64,000 bases of DNA from Polymorphospora lycopeni (GTDB lineage: Bacteria; Actinomycetota; Actinomycetes; Mycobacteriales; Micromonosporaceae): positions 1-64,000 of the forward strand of contig NZ_JBCGDC010000006.1 of assembly GCF_042237075.1 (NCBI RefSeq), read 5' to 3'. The notes beneath the pieces are model-generated. The model did no database searches. It worked only from the letters and a program-made list of their open reading frames with translations, and was not told where the DNA came from. The translations under genes were made by a program, and so were the position numbers. This document shows positions 48,838 through 56,901 of this stretch, in pieces (the stretch's first letter is position 1; each line of letters starts with the position of its first letter).

Positions 48838-49737
48838 TCACCCGGCCGGCGGGTCGGCGACGATGCGCGCGACGGTACGCCGGCCCATCCGGCTCATCGC
48901 CGGATTGGTCCGGTCGTAGTACCAGACCGCTCCCATCGCCTGCACGAAAGCCCACGCCCTGCCGCGTTCCCATTCGAGAGCGTCGCAGCCGAGTTGCCGC
49001 CGCAGCGTCTGGCGTGGCCCGGGCTCGAGCAGGTGCCAGGCACCGACGAGATCGAGGGCGGGATCGGCCGGCCCGAGGCCGCCCACGTCGAGGACCCCGG
49101 CCAGCCGTCCGTCGGCGACCAGGACGTTCCCCGGTATGAGATCACCGTGATTCGTCCGGTCCGCGGACCCGCCCCGGGGTAACTCCCGCATCGTCGCCCA
49201 GAACCGGCGCAGCGGCGGGACGTCCAGCAGTGCCTCGCTGTGCCGCAGGCAGGTCTCCATCCACTCGTCGTGCACCCACAACTCGCCCCCGCGCCCCTGG
49301 CCCTCGAAGGTGCGTCCCCCGGTGTCGATGGCCCGTACGCCCTCGATGAACTCGGCCAAATCGCGGGCGAACGCGAACGAGTCACCCGGATCGCGGTCGG
49401 TGGCCACCACCCCGGGCAGCCACGTCTGCACCGACCAGGGAAGCGGATAACCGGCGCCGGGTGCACCGATCGCGACCGGCTCCGGAGTGGGAAACCGGGT
49501 ACGCCCCAACAGTTCCCGGGCCGCTTCCGCTTCCCGTTCCAGCCAGCGCCGCGCCGACCCGACCTCACGGGGCTGGAGCGGGAACCGGACCGTGAGCCGT
49601 TCCCCGAGCCGGAAGATGGCGTTGACCGTTCCCTGCGCGGCCACACGCCTGATCGGCAGGCGTCGCCACCGGGGAAACTGGGCGTCGACCAACTGACGCA
49701 CCGTCTCGTCGGCGACGCTGATCTGGTCCTCGTGCAT
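48838..49737 (-). CDS. Aminoglycoside-phosphotransferase-like kinase
   Basis: This 299-residue protein has the APH/choline kinase fold. The catalytic loop is NHGDLIPGNVLVADGRLAGV near residue 200, with the Asp of HGD and the Asn six residues on. The metal-binding DVGG appears where DFG/D.. is usual. The N-terminal lobe has FPLQPREVGSARRWLEREAE. Such enzymes phosphorylate aminoglycosides, macrolides or cell metabolites; no specific resistance is implied. ATG 49737 was taken because the family fold begins at MHEDQISVADE. Confidence 0.82.
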   Translation of the reverse strand: MHEDQISVADETVRQLVDAQFPRWRRLPIRRVAAQGTVNAIFRLGERLTVRFPLQPREVGSARRWLEREAEAARELLGRTRFPTPEPVAIGAPGAGYPLPWSVQTWLPGVVATDRDPGDSFAFARDLAEFIEGVRAIDTGGRTFEGQGRGGELWVHDEWMETCLRHSEALLDVPPLRRFWATMRELPRGGSADRTNHGDLIPGNVLVADGRLAGVLDVGGLGPADPALDLVGAWHLLEPGPRQTLRRQLGCDALEWERGRAWAFVQAMGAVWYYDRTNPAMSRMGRRTVARIVADPPAG

Positions 49738-49988
49738 CCGCACGACTGGCAGCCTGGTAGCCCTCGCCGACAGCCGCAACCCGGTTTCGCCAGGGTTCCA
49801 TCCGCGAGACGCTCGGCGGGACAGGCCGGTCAACCGCCGTGAAAACGCCCATGCGTTCCGGCGTTCTTTCCGAGTATGGTCGCCAGCACCGTACTGCTCG
49901 GGCAGCGGCAGGACGACGGTGACCTGCCCGTCGCTCCAGCCCGCCGACCGATGTCGTGATGCTCAGCCGGATCCGGAGGCCTCCGGCA

Positions 49989-50321
49989 ATGGCCCACAAG
50001 ACCTATCAGGTCATCGTGCGCGGCAGGTTCGCGCCACTCGATGGCGAGCAGCGGACCGCGCTGCTCGCCCGGGCTGACGAACACGACGTGTTCCGGGCGA
50101 GGTTCACCGAGGAAGGCACCGTCACGTACGAGCGGTCCCTGCTCGCGTTCACCTTCCGCTGCGTGGTCCCGGCCGCCGAAGAGGACACCGAAGCGGTCGT
50201 GATCGGCAAGGCAGAAGCGCTCGCCGCGGCCGCCGTCTCGAAACTCGGTGCCGGCTACCGCGACCTAAGGTCGGTGTCGACCGACCTCGACGACATCAAG
50301 ATCCGCCGGCGGAAACACTGA
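49989..50321 (+). CDS. DUF6204-like small protein
   Basis: This 110-residue protein begins MAHKTYQVIVRGRFAPLDGE and contains FTFRCVVPAAEEDTEAVVIG. It fits, from memory, the actinobacterial DUF6204 family; the function is unknown. No signal peptide or membrane segment. ATG 49989 is preferred over an upstream ATG at 49956 because the domain begins there. It is convergent with the zinc-ribbon protein gene. Confidence 0.65.
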   Translation: MAHKTYQVIVRGRFAPLDGEQRTALLARADEHDVFRARFTEEGTVTYERSLLAFTFRCVVPAAEEDTEAVVIGKAEALAAAAVSKLGAGYRDLRSVSTDLDDIKIRRRKH

Positions 50322-50351
50322 CACTGGTAACGGTTGGCCGATCACTGTGGA

Positions 50352-50864
50352 TCAGGTCGACGTGAAGTTCCACCAAGTGGGCAAGGCGCTCTCACACAGT
50401 GCGCAGGTGAAGTCCTTGTCCCGCACGACATTGCGTTCGCCGCAAGCCGGGCAGCATCGGAAAATGACCTTGTCGGTGAAGTCGCCGGGATGTTCGACGC
50501 CGATACGGTCGAGCGCGCTGCCGACTGCCGGCCAGGAATCCGGATCAGGGCAGTACCCGGTCGACTGGTTGGTCACCTCGACCACGCCCCAACCCGAGGC
50601 GGTCGGGGCGAACATCATTTCCCCGGCGGCGAGAACGTCCCGCCCGCCGGCGAGGGCCACGTGTTCGGTGCGACGAGGCGCCAGCCTGAGCCCGCCGTCG
50701 AGCGCCACGACGAACGTGACGGGTTCGGCGAGTTCACCCCGCCTCCGCGCGGCGAGCCAGCGGGCAAGCACGGTGGGTGTATCGACGGCTACGGCGTCCG
50801 CCGCGATCGCCTGATCGCGCAACTCGGCGGGGCCGACGTAGCGGTACCGCCTGGTGCGCTCCAC
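50352..50864 (-). CDS. Protein with C-terminal zinc ribbon
   Basis: This 170-residue protein has an N-terminal domain opening VERTRRYRYVGPAELRDQA and a C-terminal zinc-ribbon-like CCPACGERNVVRDKDFTCAL with a second Cys pair (CALCESALP). I do not recognise the N-terminal domain; the ribbon may bind nucleic acid or a partner protein. GTG 50864 is chosen because upstream sequence looks non-coding. It is on the opposite strand to nhaA. Confidence 0.6.
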   Translation of the reverse strand: MERTRRYRYVGPAELRDQAIAADAVAVDTPTVLARWLAARRRGELAEPVTFVVALDGGLRLAPRRTEHVALAGGRDVLAAGEMMFAPTASGWGVVEVTNQSTGYCPDPDSWPAVGSALDRIGVEHPGDFTDKVIFRCCPACGERNVVRDKDFTCALCESALPTWWNFTST

Positions 50865-51391
50865 CGCGCGACGGTATCCACCTCGAACCGAACCGTCCAC
50901 GCGAATCCAGGCGCATCGCGAGAGGCCTGGTGAACGCGAACGAGAGGACGACATCTGCCAGCTCCGCTGGCCACATCTGACGGGGTGCGCAAGCAGAGAC
51001 GCCCTAGACTTACGCAGGTGAGCAGTTGCCCCGATCGCGTCGTCCCCGCAAGGGGCGTACCGGGGGCTGCGCAGCGTTGGGAGCCGACCCGGCCGCCTGG
51101 GGTGTTGCGGCATCCGGGCACGAACGGCTGGTTGTCGTCCTGGGGTACGAACGCGCATGGAGAGATCGCCGGCTGCCCGCCGGGCGTAGGGCTGCGTGCG
51201 TAAGCGCGCTCGATCGACCCGCCCGTGTCAGGGCGAGCCCCGTTCCCCTCTCCGGTAGCCGCGCGTCGTCACTCGGATGGTCATCCGAGTTCGCGGCGTG
51301 GCCGCCGGTCGCCTTGCTGGAAGGTTTCCATGTCGTTTTTCCCGGCACGGTTCGCCGTGCGGCCATCCCACACCCCGCCGCAGGTGGTTTC
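50865..51391 (+). promoter_or_regulatory. Long region upstream of nhaA without a gene
   Basis: About 527 bp separate the zinc-ribbon gene from nhaA. I see no supported coding sequence in it. It includes a hairpin at 51271-51290 (ACTCGGAT, 4-nt loop GGTC, ATCCGAGT) and many smaller GC-rich inverted repeats. It may carry the promoter and a structured leader for nhaA. Confidence 0.35.
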
Positions 51392-52645
51392 ATGAGCGTC
51401 GACGATCCGGGGCTGGGCGCGCCTCGGCCGAGTAACGGTTTGCTGGGCCGTACGGCGCGGGCATTGCGCCAGGACACGGTCGGCGGAATGCTCCTCGTGG
51501 TCTTCGCGGTGATCGCCCTGGGCTGGGCGAACTCTCCCTGGGCCAGCGCCTACGAGGCGCTGCGTGCGGTGACATTCGGCCCGGCCAGCCTGCACCTCGA
51601 TCTGCCGGCACACGCGTGGGCGGCTGACGGCCTGCTCGCGGTCTTCTTCTTCGTGGTCGGTAACGAGCTCAAGCAGGAGTTCGTGAACGGCGAGCTACGC
51701 AACCCCCGGCGGGCGGTGCTGCCGATCGTGGCCGCTGTGGGCGGGGTCGCCGTACCCGCTCTGATCTTCGCCGCGATCACGGCGGGCCACGGTGACGCGG
51801 CGGCCGGCTGGGGTATCCCGATGGCCACCGACATCGCGTTCGCGGTCGCCGTCCTCGCCGTCGTGGGACGAGGCCTGCCACCGTCGCTGCGCACGTTCCT
51901 GCTCACGCTCGCGATCGTCGACGACCTTGTGGCGATCATCGTAATCGCCGTGTTCTACTCCGCCGGTCTGGCCTGGGCACCGCTACTGGGCTCCATCGTC
52001 CTGCTCGTGGTCTTCGGGTGGCTGCAATCGGGGCGCGGCCCTGCCCGCCGGTTGTGGACCGGCCCGGTTCCGGCCTGGGTGGTCATCGTGCCGCTGGCTG
52101 TCGTGATCTGGGCCGTCATGCACGCCAGTGGCGTGCACGCCACCATCGCCGGCGCTGCCATGGGGCTGCTGATGCGGACCACGACGTTTCCCGGAGAGAT
52201 GTCGGACCCGAGCCATCGTGCCGAGCATGTCCTGCGGCCCTGGACGGCAGGGTTGGTCCTGCCGGTTTTCGCGTTCTTCGCAGCCGGCGTCGCCTTCACG
52301 GGTGCGGAAAGTCTGGCCACCGACCGGGTCGCGATCGCTGTCTTCGTGGGCCTGGTGGTGGGCAAGGTCGTCGGCATCACCGGAGGTGCCTGGCTGACCA
52401 CCAAGGTCAGCCGCGCCGAACTGAATCCACAGTTGGGCTGGCTCGACATCGTCGGCATGGCCATGCTCGCCGGGATCGGCTTCACCGTGTCACTTCTGAT
52501 CGCCGAACTGTCCTACCCCGGCAACGAGCGCATGCTCGACCACGCCAAGGGCGCCGTTCTGATCGCCTCGGCCACCGCCGCGGTTCTCGCCTCGGTGGTG
52601 TTGCCGCTACGCGGGATTCATCATCGTCGGCGGCGCGCCACCTGA
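51392..52645 (+). CDS. nhaA: Na+/H+ antiporter NhaA
   Basis: This 417-residue integral membrane antiporter exports sodium in exchange for protons. The N-terminus GLLGRTARALRQDTVGGMLL, AVFFFVVGNELKQEFVNGEL and GWGIPMATDIAFAVAVLAVV are family hallmarks. The sodium-site Asp pair is in TLAIVDDLVAIIVIAVFY, and helix 11 is AGIGFTVSLLIAELSY. ATG 51392 was chosen from several upstream in-frame starts because MSVDDPGLGAP leads directly into the first family segment. A long untranslated region (50865-51391) precedes it. Confidence 0.93.
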   Translation: MSVDDPGLGAPRPSNGLLGRTARALRQDTVGGMLLVVFAVIALGWANSPWASAYEALRAVTFGPASLHLDLPAHAWAADGLLAVFFFVVGNELKQEFVNGELRNPRRAVLPIVAAVGGVAVPALIFAAITAGHGDAAAGWGIPMATDIAFAVAVLAVVGRGLPPSLRTFLLTLAIVDDLVAIIVIAVFYSAGLAWAPLLGSIVLLVVFGWLQSGRGPARRLWTGPVPAWVVIVPLAVVIWAVMHASGVHATIAGAAMGLLMRTTTFPGEMSDPSHRAEHVLRPWTAGLVLPVFAFFAAGVAFTGAESLATDRVAIAVFVGLVVGKVVGITGGAWLTTKVSRAELNPQLGWLDIVGMAMLAGIGFTVSLLIAELSYPGNERMLDHAKGAVLIASATAAVLASVVLPLRGIHHRRRRAT

Positions 52646-52813
52646 TCACGATCGGCACGGCTGCCCTATGTCGGCCGCGAGTTGGTGCCGCTCGCGGCCG
52701 ACGTGGCACCTGCACCTTCCGGAACGTGCGCCGGTCGGCCTCCTTGGCAACTTTTCTTGTCGGCGCGAGGGTCGAGCCGACCGGCACACCTGACCAGCGA
52801 GGAGCGCACCGCG

Positions 52814-53560
52814 ATGACCCGCGAGTTCGAGATCCGCCAGGACATACCCCTCGACGCGACACCGGAGCAGGTGTGGGAGGCGGTCGCGACCCGGTCCGGG
52901 CATCACCTCGTGGCTGATGCCGTACGAGGTCGAGCCCCGTGCGGGCGGCCGGGTCACGGTGGAACTCGGCGGCGAGCGCGAGGACTCGACGGTGACCGTG
53001 TGGGAGCCGCCGTACCGCTTCGCGTTCCGGGGGCCGGCGGCCGAGGACGGCTCGTCGAGGCGATGGAGTTTCTCATCGAGAGCCGCGACGGCGGCGCCAC
53101 CGTGCCGCGTTTCGTACACAGTGGACTGGCCAGCCCCGACTGGGGCGACGAGTTCGAGGCGCAGTCGGCGGCCGGCCGGGACATGTACCTGCACACCCTG
53201 GTCCGGTACCTGACCCACTTCACCGGCCGCACCGCGACGTTCGTCTACGGAGAGAGCCCGAAGACGTCGGACCCGGCCGGCCCGCTGGCGGTGGTGCGGC
53301 GGGCGCTCGGCGTACCCGACACCGTGGCGACGGGCGACCCGGTGCGTGTCGCCCCGGCCGGGCTACCGCCGATCGACGGCGTCGCCGACTACGCGACGCC
53401 CAACATGCTCGGGATCCGTACGACCGACGCCCTCTACCGCTTCCACGCCCACCCCGAGACGGTACGGGCCGGCCACCACCTCTTCGCCCCGCCTGCGGGA
53501 GCCGAGAATGCCTGGCGGGCCTGGCTGAACCAAGCCGTCTCCCGACCCCCGCCCCACCCC
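52814..53560 (+). pseudogene. SRPBCC/AHSA1-type protein with two frameshifts
   Basis: ATG 52814 (AGGAGCG upstream) opens MTREFEIRQDIPLDATPEQV. At about 52897-52901 the frame slips; one frame over it reads GITSWLMPYEVEPRAGGRVT and VWEPPYRFAFRGPAAEDG. At about 53047-53055 it slips back to LVEAMEFLIESRDGG and continues through a long SRPBCC-like C-terminus (DMYLHTLVRYLTHF). The two shifts cancel. The frame then has no stop until 53776, running through a palindromic element into the next gene, so the natural stop is lost too. It is either a decaying gene or has base errors. Confidence 0.75.
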
Positions 53561-53576
53561 GCCCCACCCCCACCTC

Positions 53577-53644
53577 CCCCGCGATCTTGCACTTGTCGCC
53601 GGACAAAAGCCGCGAAGGGAGGAGACAAGCGCAAGATCGCGGGG
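53577..53644. repeat. Large inverted-repeat element (GCGATCTTGC family)
   Basis: A 21-bp left arm at 53577-53597 (containing CCCCGCGATCTTGC) is matched with one mismatch by the right arm at 53624-53644. The spacer is 26 nt. The pattern resembles dispersed intergenic palindromes I associate with Micromonosporaceae genomes. It lies 27 bp from the stop of the secreted protein gene on the minus strand. Confidence 0.75.
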
Positions 53645-53670
53645 ATACATGGGGAAAGACGGCTACGGAG

Positions 53671-54252
53671 TCAGGCGAGGGGGTCGCAGACGTTCTCGCG
53701 GTCGCCGATGCCGACCGCGAGCCGGCGGGTGCCGTCGGCGTCGAACGAGATGACGTGCAGGCCGTCAAGGATGTAGTAGCCCTTCGGCAGGCCGTCGCCG
53801 GCCCGGAAACCGAAGCCGGCCGGGCCGACGATCGTGTACCACGCGTAGCTGCCGTCGGGCCGGTACTCGGCCGCCCCGGAGCCGCCGGCATCACGGCGTA
53901 CCGACGCTCCGGTGTCGGCGTTGACGAAGTCGACCGTCAGCGGCCCGGCGAACTCCTCCCGCTTGACGGCACCGTCGGGGTGGCGGGCGAGCACCCGGAC
54001 CCGGATGTCCTGGGAGACCACGCGCACCTCCAGCGGGAAGGAGCAGTACCGGCCGGCGGGCGCGGTCCACTCCTCCTGGATCCACGGCCGCCAGGGTTCG
54101 GGCCGGTGGCCGGTCCAGCCGGCGGCCTGCGCGGCGGCCGTGACGGCGGGGACGGACGCGGACGCGGGGGCGGCGGCGGCCGGAGCGGCGGGGACCAGGG
54201 CAAGGGTGGAAACGACGAGAGCCCCGACGAGGGCCCGACGTTCGAGAACCAT
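53671..54252 (-). CDS. Secreted protein of unknown function
   Basis: This 193-residue protein has a signal peptide (RRALVGALVVSTLALVPA, then an Ala-rich cleavage region) and a beta-rich mature domain (WTAPAGRYCSFPLEVRVVSQ, FAGPLTVDFVNADTGASVRR, AVGIGDRENVCDPLA). Two Cys may pair. No named family is certain. ATG 54252 lies beside a cluster of operator-like repeats shared with the divergent CGNR regulator gene, which may therefore control it. Confidence 0.65.
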   Translation of the reverse strand: MVLERRALVGALVVSTLALVPAAPAAAAPASASVPAVTAAAQAAGWTGHRPEPWRPWIQEEWTAPAGRYCSFPLEVRVVSQDIRVRVLARHPDGAVKREEFAGPLTVDFVNADTGASVRRDAGGSGAAEYRPDGSYAWYTIVGPAGFGFRAGDGLPKGYYILDGLHVISFDADGTRRLAVGIGDRENVCDPLA

Positions 54253-54260
54253 ACGATCAC

Positions 54261-54309
54261 CTAACCAGTAGATGCGAGTTAACCGGTGTTTGGCAGATTA
54301 CTGGTTAAC
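54261..54309. promoter_or_regulatory. Three operator-like repeats between CGNR gene and secreted protein gene
   Basis: CTAACCAGTA (54261-54270), GTTAACCGGT (54278-54287) and ACTGGTTAAC (54300-54309, inverse) are three copies of a TTAACCAGT-like element within 49 bp. They are A/T-rich against a very GC-rich background. They probably bind the CGNR protein encoded downstream. Confidence 0.6.
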
Positions 54310-54324
54310 CGAAGCGCGTCAAGG

Positions 54325-54336
54325 CATAATGACGGC
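54325..54336 (+). promoter_or_regulatory. -10 element of a probable leaderless CGNR transcript
   Basis: CATAAT at 54325-54330 ends 6 nt before the GTG start at 54337. No ribosome site is present, suggesting a leaderless message. Confidence 0.45.
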
Positions 54337-55011
54337 GTGCACTGGGTCGAGGTCGACGGTTACCCGATGCCCGTCCTGCTCGGCGGGCACCCGGCCCTGG
54401 ACTTCTGCAACACCTGGGCCGGCTGGGACACACCCCCGACGCCCGACCGCCCCCCGACACCCGGCCAGTCCCCGACGCCCGACGCTCCCCCGACGCCCGA
54501 GCGGCCGGACCAGGATTGGCTCGGCGACTTCGACCGGCTCGCGGTGTGGGCCGGCCACGCCGGGCTCCTCTCCCCCGACACCGTGCGCCGGCTGCGCGAC
54601 GCCGGAAATCTCGACCCCGCCGGCGCCCGTCAAGCCGTCGACGACGCCCGGCGGCTGCGGTCCGCGCTGCACGACGTACTGCTCGACCCGACCGACGAGG
54701 CGGCGTTCCGGCACGTCGCGGCGCAGGCCCGGCGGGCCGCCGGCCACGCGGTGCTGGAGAACGGGCCGGACGGCGTCGCCCGCTGGACGCTGCCCGCCGA
54801 CACCGGCCCCGCCCTGCCGGTCCTCGCCGCCGCCCGCGCCGGTGCCGACCTGCTGTCCACGCCGGACCGGACCAGGGTGCGGGCCTGCCCCGGCGAGATG
54901 TGCGGCTGGCTGTTCCTCGACCCGCGCGGCCGGCGCCGCTGGTGCAGCATGGCCGCCTGCGGCAACCGGGCCAAGGTACGCGCGTACGCCAGCCGGCACC
55001 GGCCGGGCTGA
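54337..55011 (+). CDS. CGNR zinc-finger (ABATE-type) regulator
   Basis: This 224-residue protein has the two-part layout of stress-linked CGNR regulators. The N-terminal ABATE-like domain starts MPVLLGGHPALDFCNTWAGW. The C-terminal zinc finger RACPGEMCGWLFLDPRGRRR continues WCSMAACGNRAKVRAYASR, carrying Cys-x4-Cys, the second Cys pair and the CGNR box. Between them lies a low-complexity PTP-repeat of about 25 residues not usual for the family. GTG 54337 is taken with a leaderless -10 just upstream. It faces a cluster of operator-like repeats and should regulate its own promoter. Confidence 0.88.
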   Translation: MHWVEVDGYPMPVLLGGHPALDFCNTWAGWDTPPTPDRPPTPGQSPTPDAPPTPERPDQDWLGDFDRLAVWAGHAGLLSPDTVRRLRDAGNLDPAGARQAVDDARRLRSALHDVLLDPTDEAAFRHVAAQARRAAGHAVLENGPDGVARWTLPADTGPALPVLAAARAGADLLSTPDRTRVRACPGEMCGWLFLDPRGRRRWCSMAACGNRAKVRAYASRHRPG

Positions 55012-55043
55012 CCCGGAACGGCACCGGCCGGCGGACGGGAGTG

Positions 55044-55802
55044 TCAGACGGCGCGACGCATGGCGCGGGTGCCGACGGCCAGCCCGAGCCCGGCGACCGC
55101 GACCGCCGCGAGCATGCCCCACAGCACCGTCACCGAGGCGATCTCACCGGCGAACAGGACCCGCTCGGCGTCCACCACGTACGTCAGCGGGTTGAACCGG
55201 GACAGCGTCGCCAGCCAGCCCGGCCCGGAGTCGACCGGCAGCAGCATCCCGGCCAGCAGCAGCAACGGGAACAGCAGCGTCTGCTGCACCGTCCAGAACA
55301 ACCACTCCTGGTTCTTCGACGCCAGCGCCAGCGTGTACGACAGCGCGCCGAGCCCGACGCAGAACAGCGCGAGGATCAGCAGGCCGAGCAGCGCGCCGGC
55401 CGGGTGCAGTTCGAACCCGAACGGCACGGTCACCGCGACAATGATCAGCGCCTGGACGAGCACCGGCACGATCTCCTTCAGCGCCCGGCCGATGAGCAGC
55501 GCCGGCCGGCGCAGCGGCGCGACGAGCATCCGCTCGTGCGAGCCGGTCTGGATTTCGAAGAGCAGGTTGGAGCCCGTCATCGAGGTGCCGAACAGGCAGC
55601 ACATGACGACGATGCCGGGCACGAACCACTGCAACGCCGAGCCCTGACCGGCGCCGACGGCGTCCGGCAGCAGCGGGGCGAACAGGCCGAGGAAAACGAG
55701 CGGCTGGACCATGCCAAAGATCGCCGAGAACGGGTTGCGCAGCACCGGGCGCAGTTCCCGGCTGAAGACGGTGACGGTGTCGGTGACCAGGCTGCCGTTC
55801 AT
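55044..55802 (-). CDS. ABC-2 type permease (DrrB-like)
   Basis: This 252-residue membrane protein has six predicted helices and the ABC-2 exporter pattern (TVFSRELRPVLRNPFSAIFG; SNLLFEIQTGSHERMLVAPL; LPVDSGPGWLATLSRFNPLT, the DrrB-type C-terminal motif). It overlaps the ATPase gene by 4 bp. The pair is an exporter of the daunorubicin-resistance type, which can carry drugs or lipids; the substrate is unknown. Confidence 0.9.
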   Translation of the reverse strand: MNGSLVTDTVTVFSRELRPVLRNPFSAIFGMVQPLVFLGLFAPLLPDAVGAGQGSALQWFVPGIVVMCCLFGTSMTGSNLLFEIQTGSHERMLVAPLRRPALLIGRALKEIVPVLVQALIIVAVTVPFGFELHPAGALLGLLILALFCVGLGALSYTLALASKNQEWLFWTVQQTLLFPLLLLAGMLLPVDSGPGWLATLSRFNPLTYVVDAERVLFAGEIASVTVLWGMLAAVAVAGLGLAVGTRAMRRAV

Positions 55803-56839
55803 CGGTTGCTCTCCTGTTCGGTGCCGGCGATGCCGCCTTCACGCAGGCTGCGGCCGGTGAGGTTGAGGAATACGTCGTCGAGGGTGGGCCGGGCGACGTC
55901 GGCGCGGACCACGTCGACGCCGTCGTCGGCGAGCGCCCGCAGCAGGCCGGGCAGGAGGCCGGGGCCGTCCGGCACCCGGACCGTCGCCGTGTCGCCGATC
56001 TGCTCGACCGCGGCACCCGCCGGTCCGGCCAGGGCGGCCCGGCCGGCCGGACCGCCGGCGCGGGCGGCGACCTCGCGGGCGCGTACGGCGGCCCGCCGAG
56101 CGGCGTCCGGGTCGGCGCAGACCAGGGTGACCCGGTCCCCGGCCAGGTCGGCCTTGAGCCGGGCCGGGGTGTCGTCGGCGATCACCCGGCCGTTGTCGAC
56201 CACGATGACGCGTTCGGCCATCGAGTCGGCCTCGTCGAGGTAGTGCGTCGTCAGCACCACCGTCGTGCCGTGGTCGGCGCGCAGCTTGCGGATGTGGTCC
56301 TGGAGGTTGGCCCGGTTCTGCGGGTCGAGCCCGGTCGACGGCTCGTCGAGGAAGAGCAGCTCGGGAGCGTGGATCAGCCCCATCGCGATGTCCAGCCGGC
56401 GGCGCTGGCCGCCGGACAGCGACGAGACGACCCGGTCGGCGACGCCGGCCAGGTCGAGGGTGGTGATCAGATCGGCGGCACGGGTGCGGGCGTCGGTCCG
56501 GCTCAGCCCGTAGCAGCGGCCCTGGTTGATCAGCTCGTCCCGGCCGCGCTGGCTGTGGCCGGCGCCGTTGCCCTGGCCGACGTACCCGATCCGGCGGCGG
56601 ACCCCGCGCGGGTCGGTCGTGATGTCGTGGCCGGCGACCCTTGCCGTGCCGGACGTCGGCGGGATCAGGGTGGTGAGCATCCGCAGGGTGGTGGACTTGC
56701 CGGCGCCGTTGGGGCCGAGCAGCGCCACCAGTTCGCCGGTACCGACCGTCAGGTCGATGCCGCGTACGGCTTCGACGGTCGTCTTCCTCACGGTGAAGTG
56801 CCTGGTCAGGCCCTTCGCCTCGATCATCGTCGTGGTCAT
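55799..56839 (-). CDS. ABC exporter ATP-binding protein (DrrA-like)
   Basis: This 346-residue ATPase has Walker A GPNGAGKSTTLRMLTTLI near residue 42, a Q-loop YVGQGNGAGHSQRGRDEL, signature SLSGGQRRRLDIAMGL and Walker B LLFLDEPSTGLDP. The longer C-terminal region (VTLVCADPDAARRAAVRARE to LREGGIAGTEQ) is typical of DrrA. ATG 56839 is used; GTG 56848 would add three residues. It is divergent from a WYL regulator gene with a 62-bp gap. Confidence 0.92.
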   Translation of the reverse strand: MTTTMIEAKGLTRHFTVRKTTVEAVRGIDLTVGTGELVALLGPNGAGKSTTLRMLTTLIPPTSGTARVAGHDITTDPRGVRRRIGYVGQGNGAGHSQRGRDELINQGRCYGLSRTDARTRAADLITTLDLAGVADRVVSSLSGGQRRRLDIAMGLIHAPELLFLDEPSTGLDPQNRANLQDHIRKLRADHGTTVVLTTHYLDEADSMAERVIVVDNGRVIADDTPARLKADLAGDRVTLVCADPDAARRAAVRAREVAARAGGPAGRAALAGPAGAAVEQIGDTATVRVPDGPGLLPGLLRALADDGVDVVRADVARPTLDDVFLNLTGRSLREGGIAGTEQESNR

Positions 56840-56852
56840 GTCCACCACGCTA

Positions 56853-56862
56853 GAATCGATTC
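56853..56862. promoter_or_regulatory. Palindrome between DrrAB operon and WYL regulator
   Basis: GAATCGATTC is a perfect 10-bp palindrome in the 62-bp divergent intergenic region; a further CGATTC half site occurs at 56896-56901 next to the regulator start. It is a candidate operator for the WYL regulator on both promoters. Confidence 0.45.
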
Positions 56863-56901
56863 CGGCCAGAACCTGACCTCAATGCGCGGGAACCTCGATT
56901 C

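Noticed and set aside
50865..51391. Known riboswitch upstream of nhaA
   Set aside because: I could not match any conserved riboswitch core I know; only generic hairpins are present.
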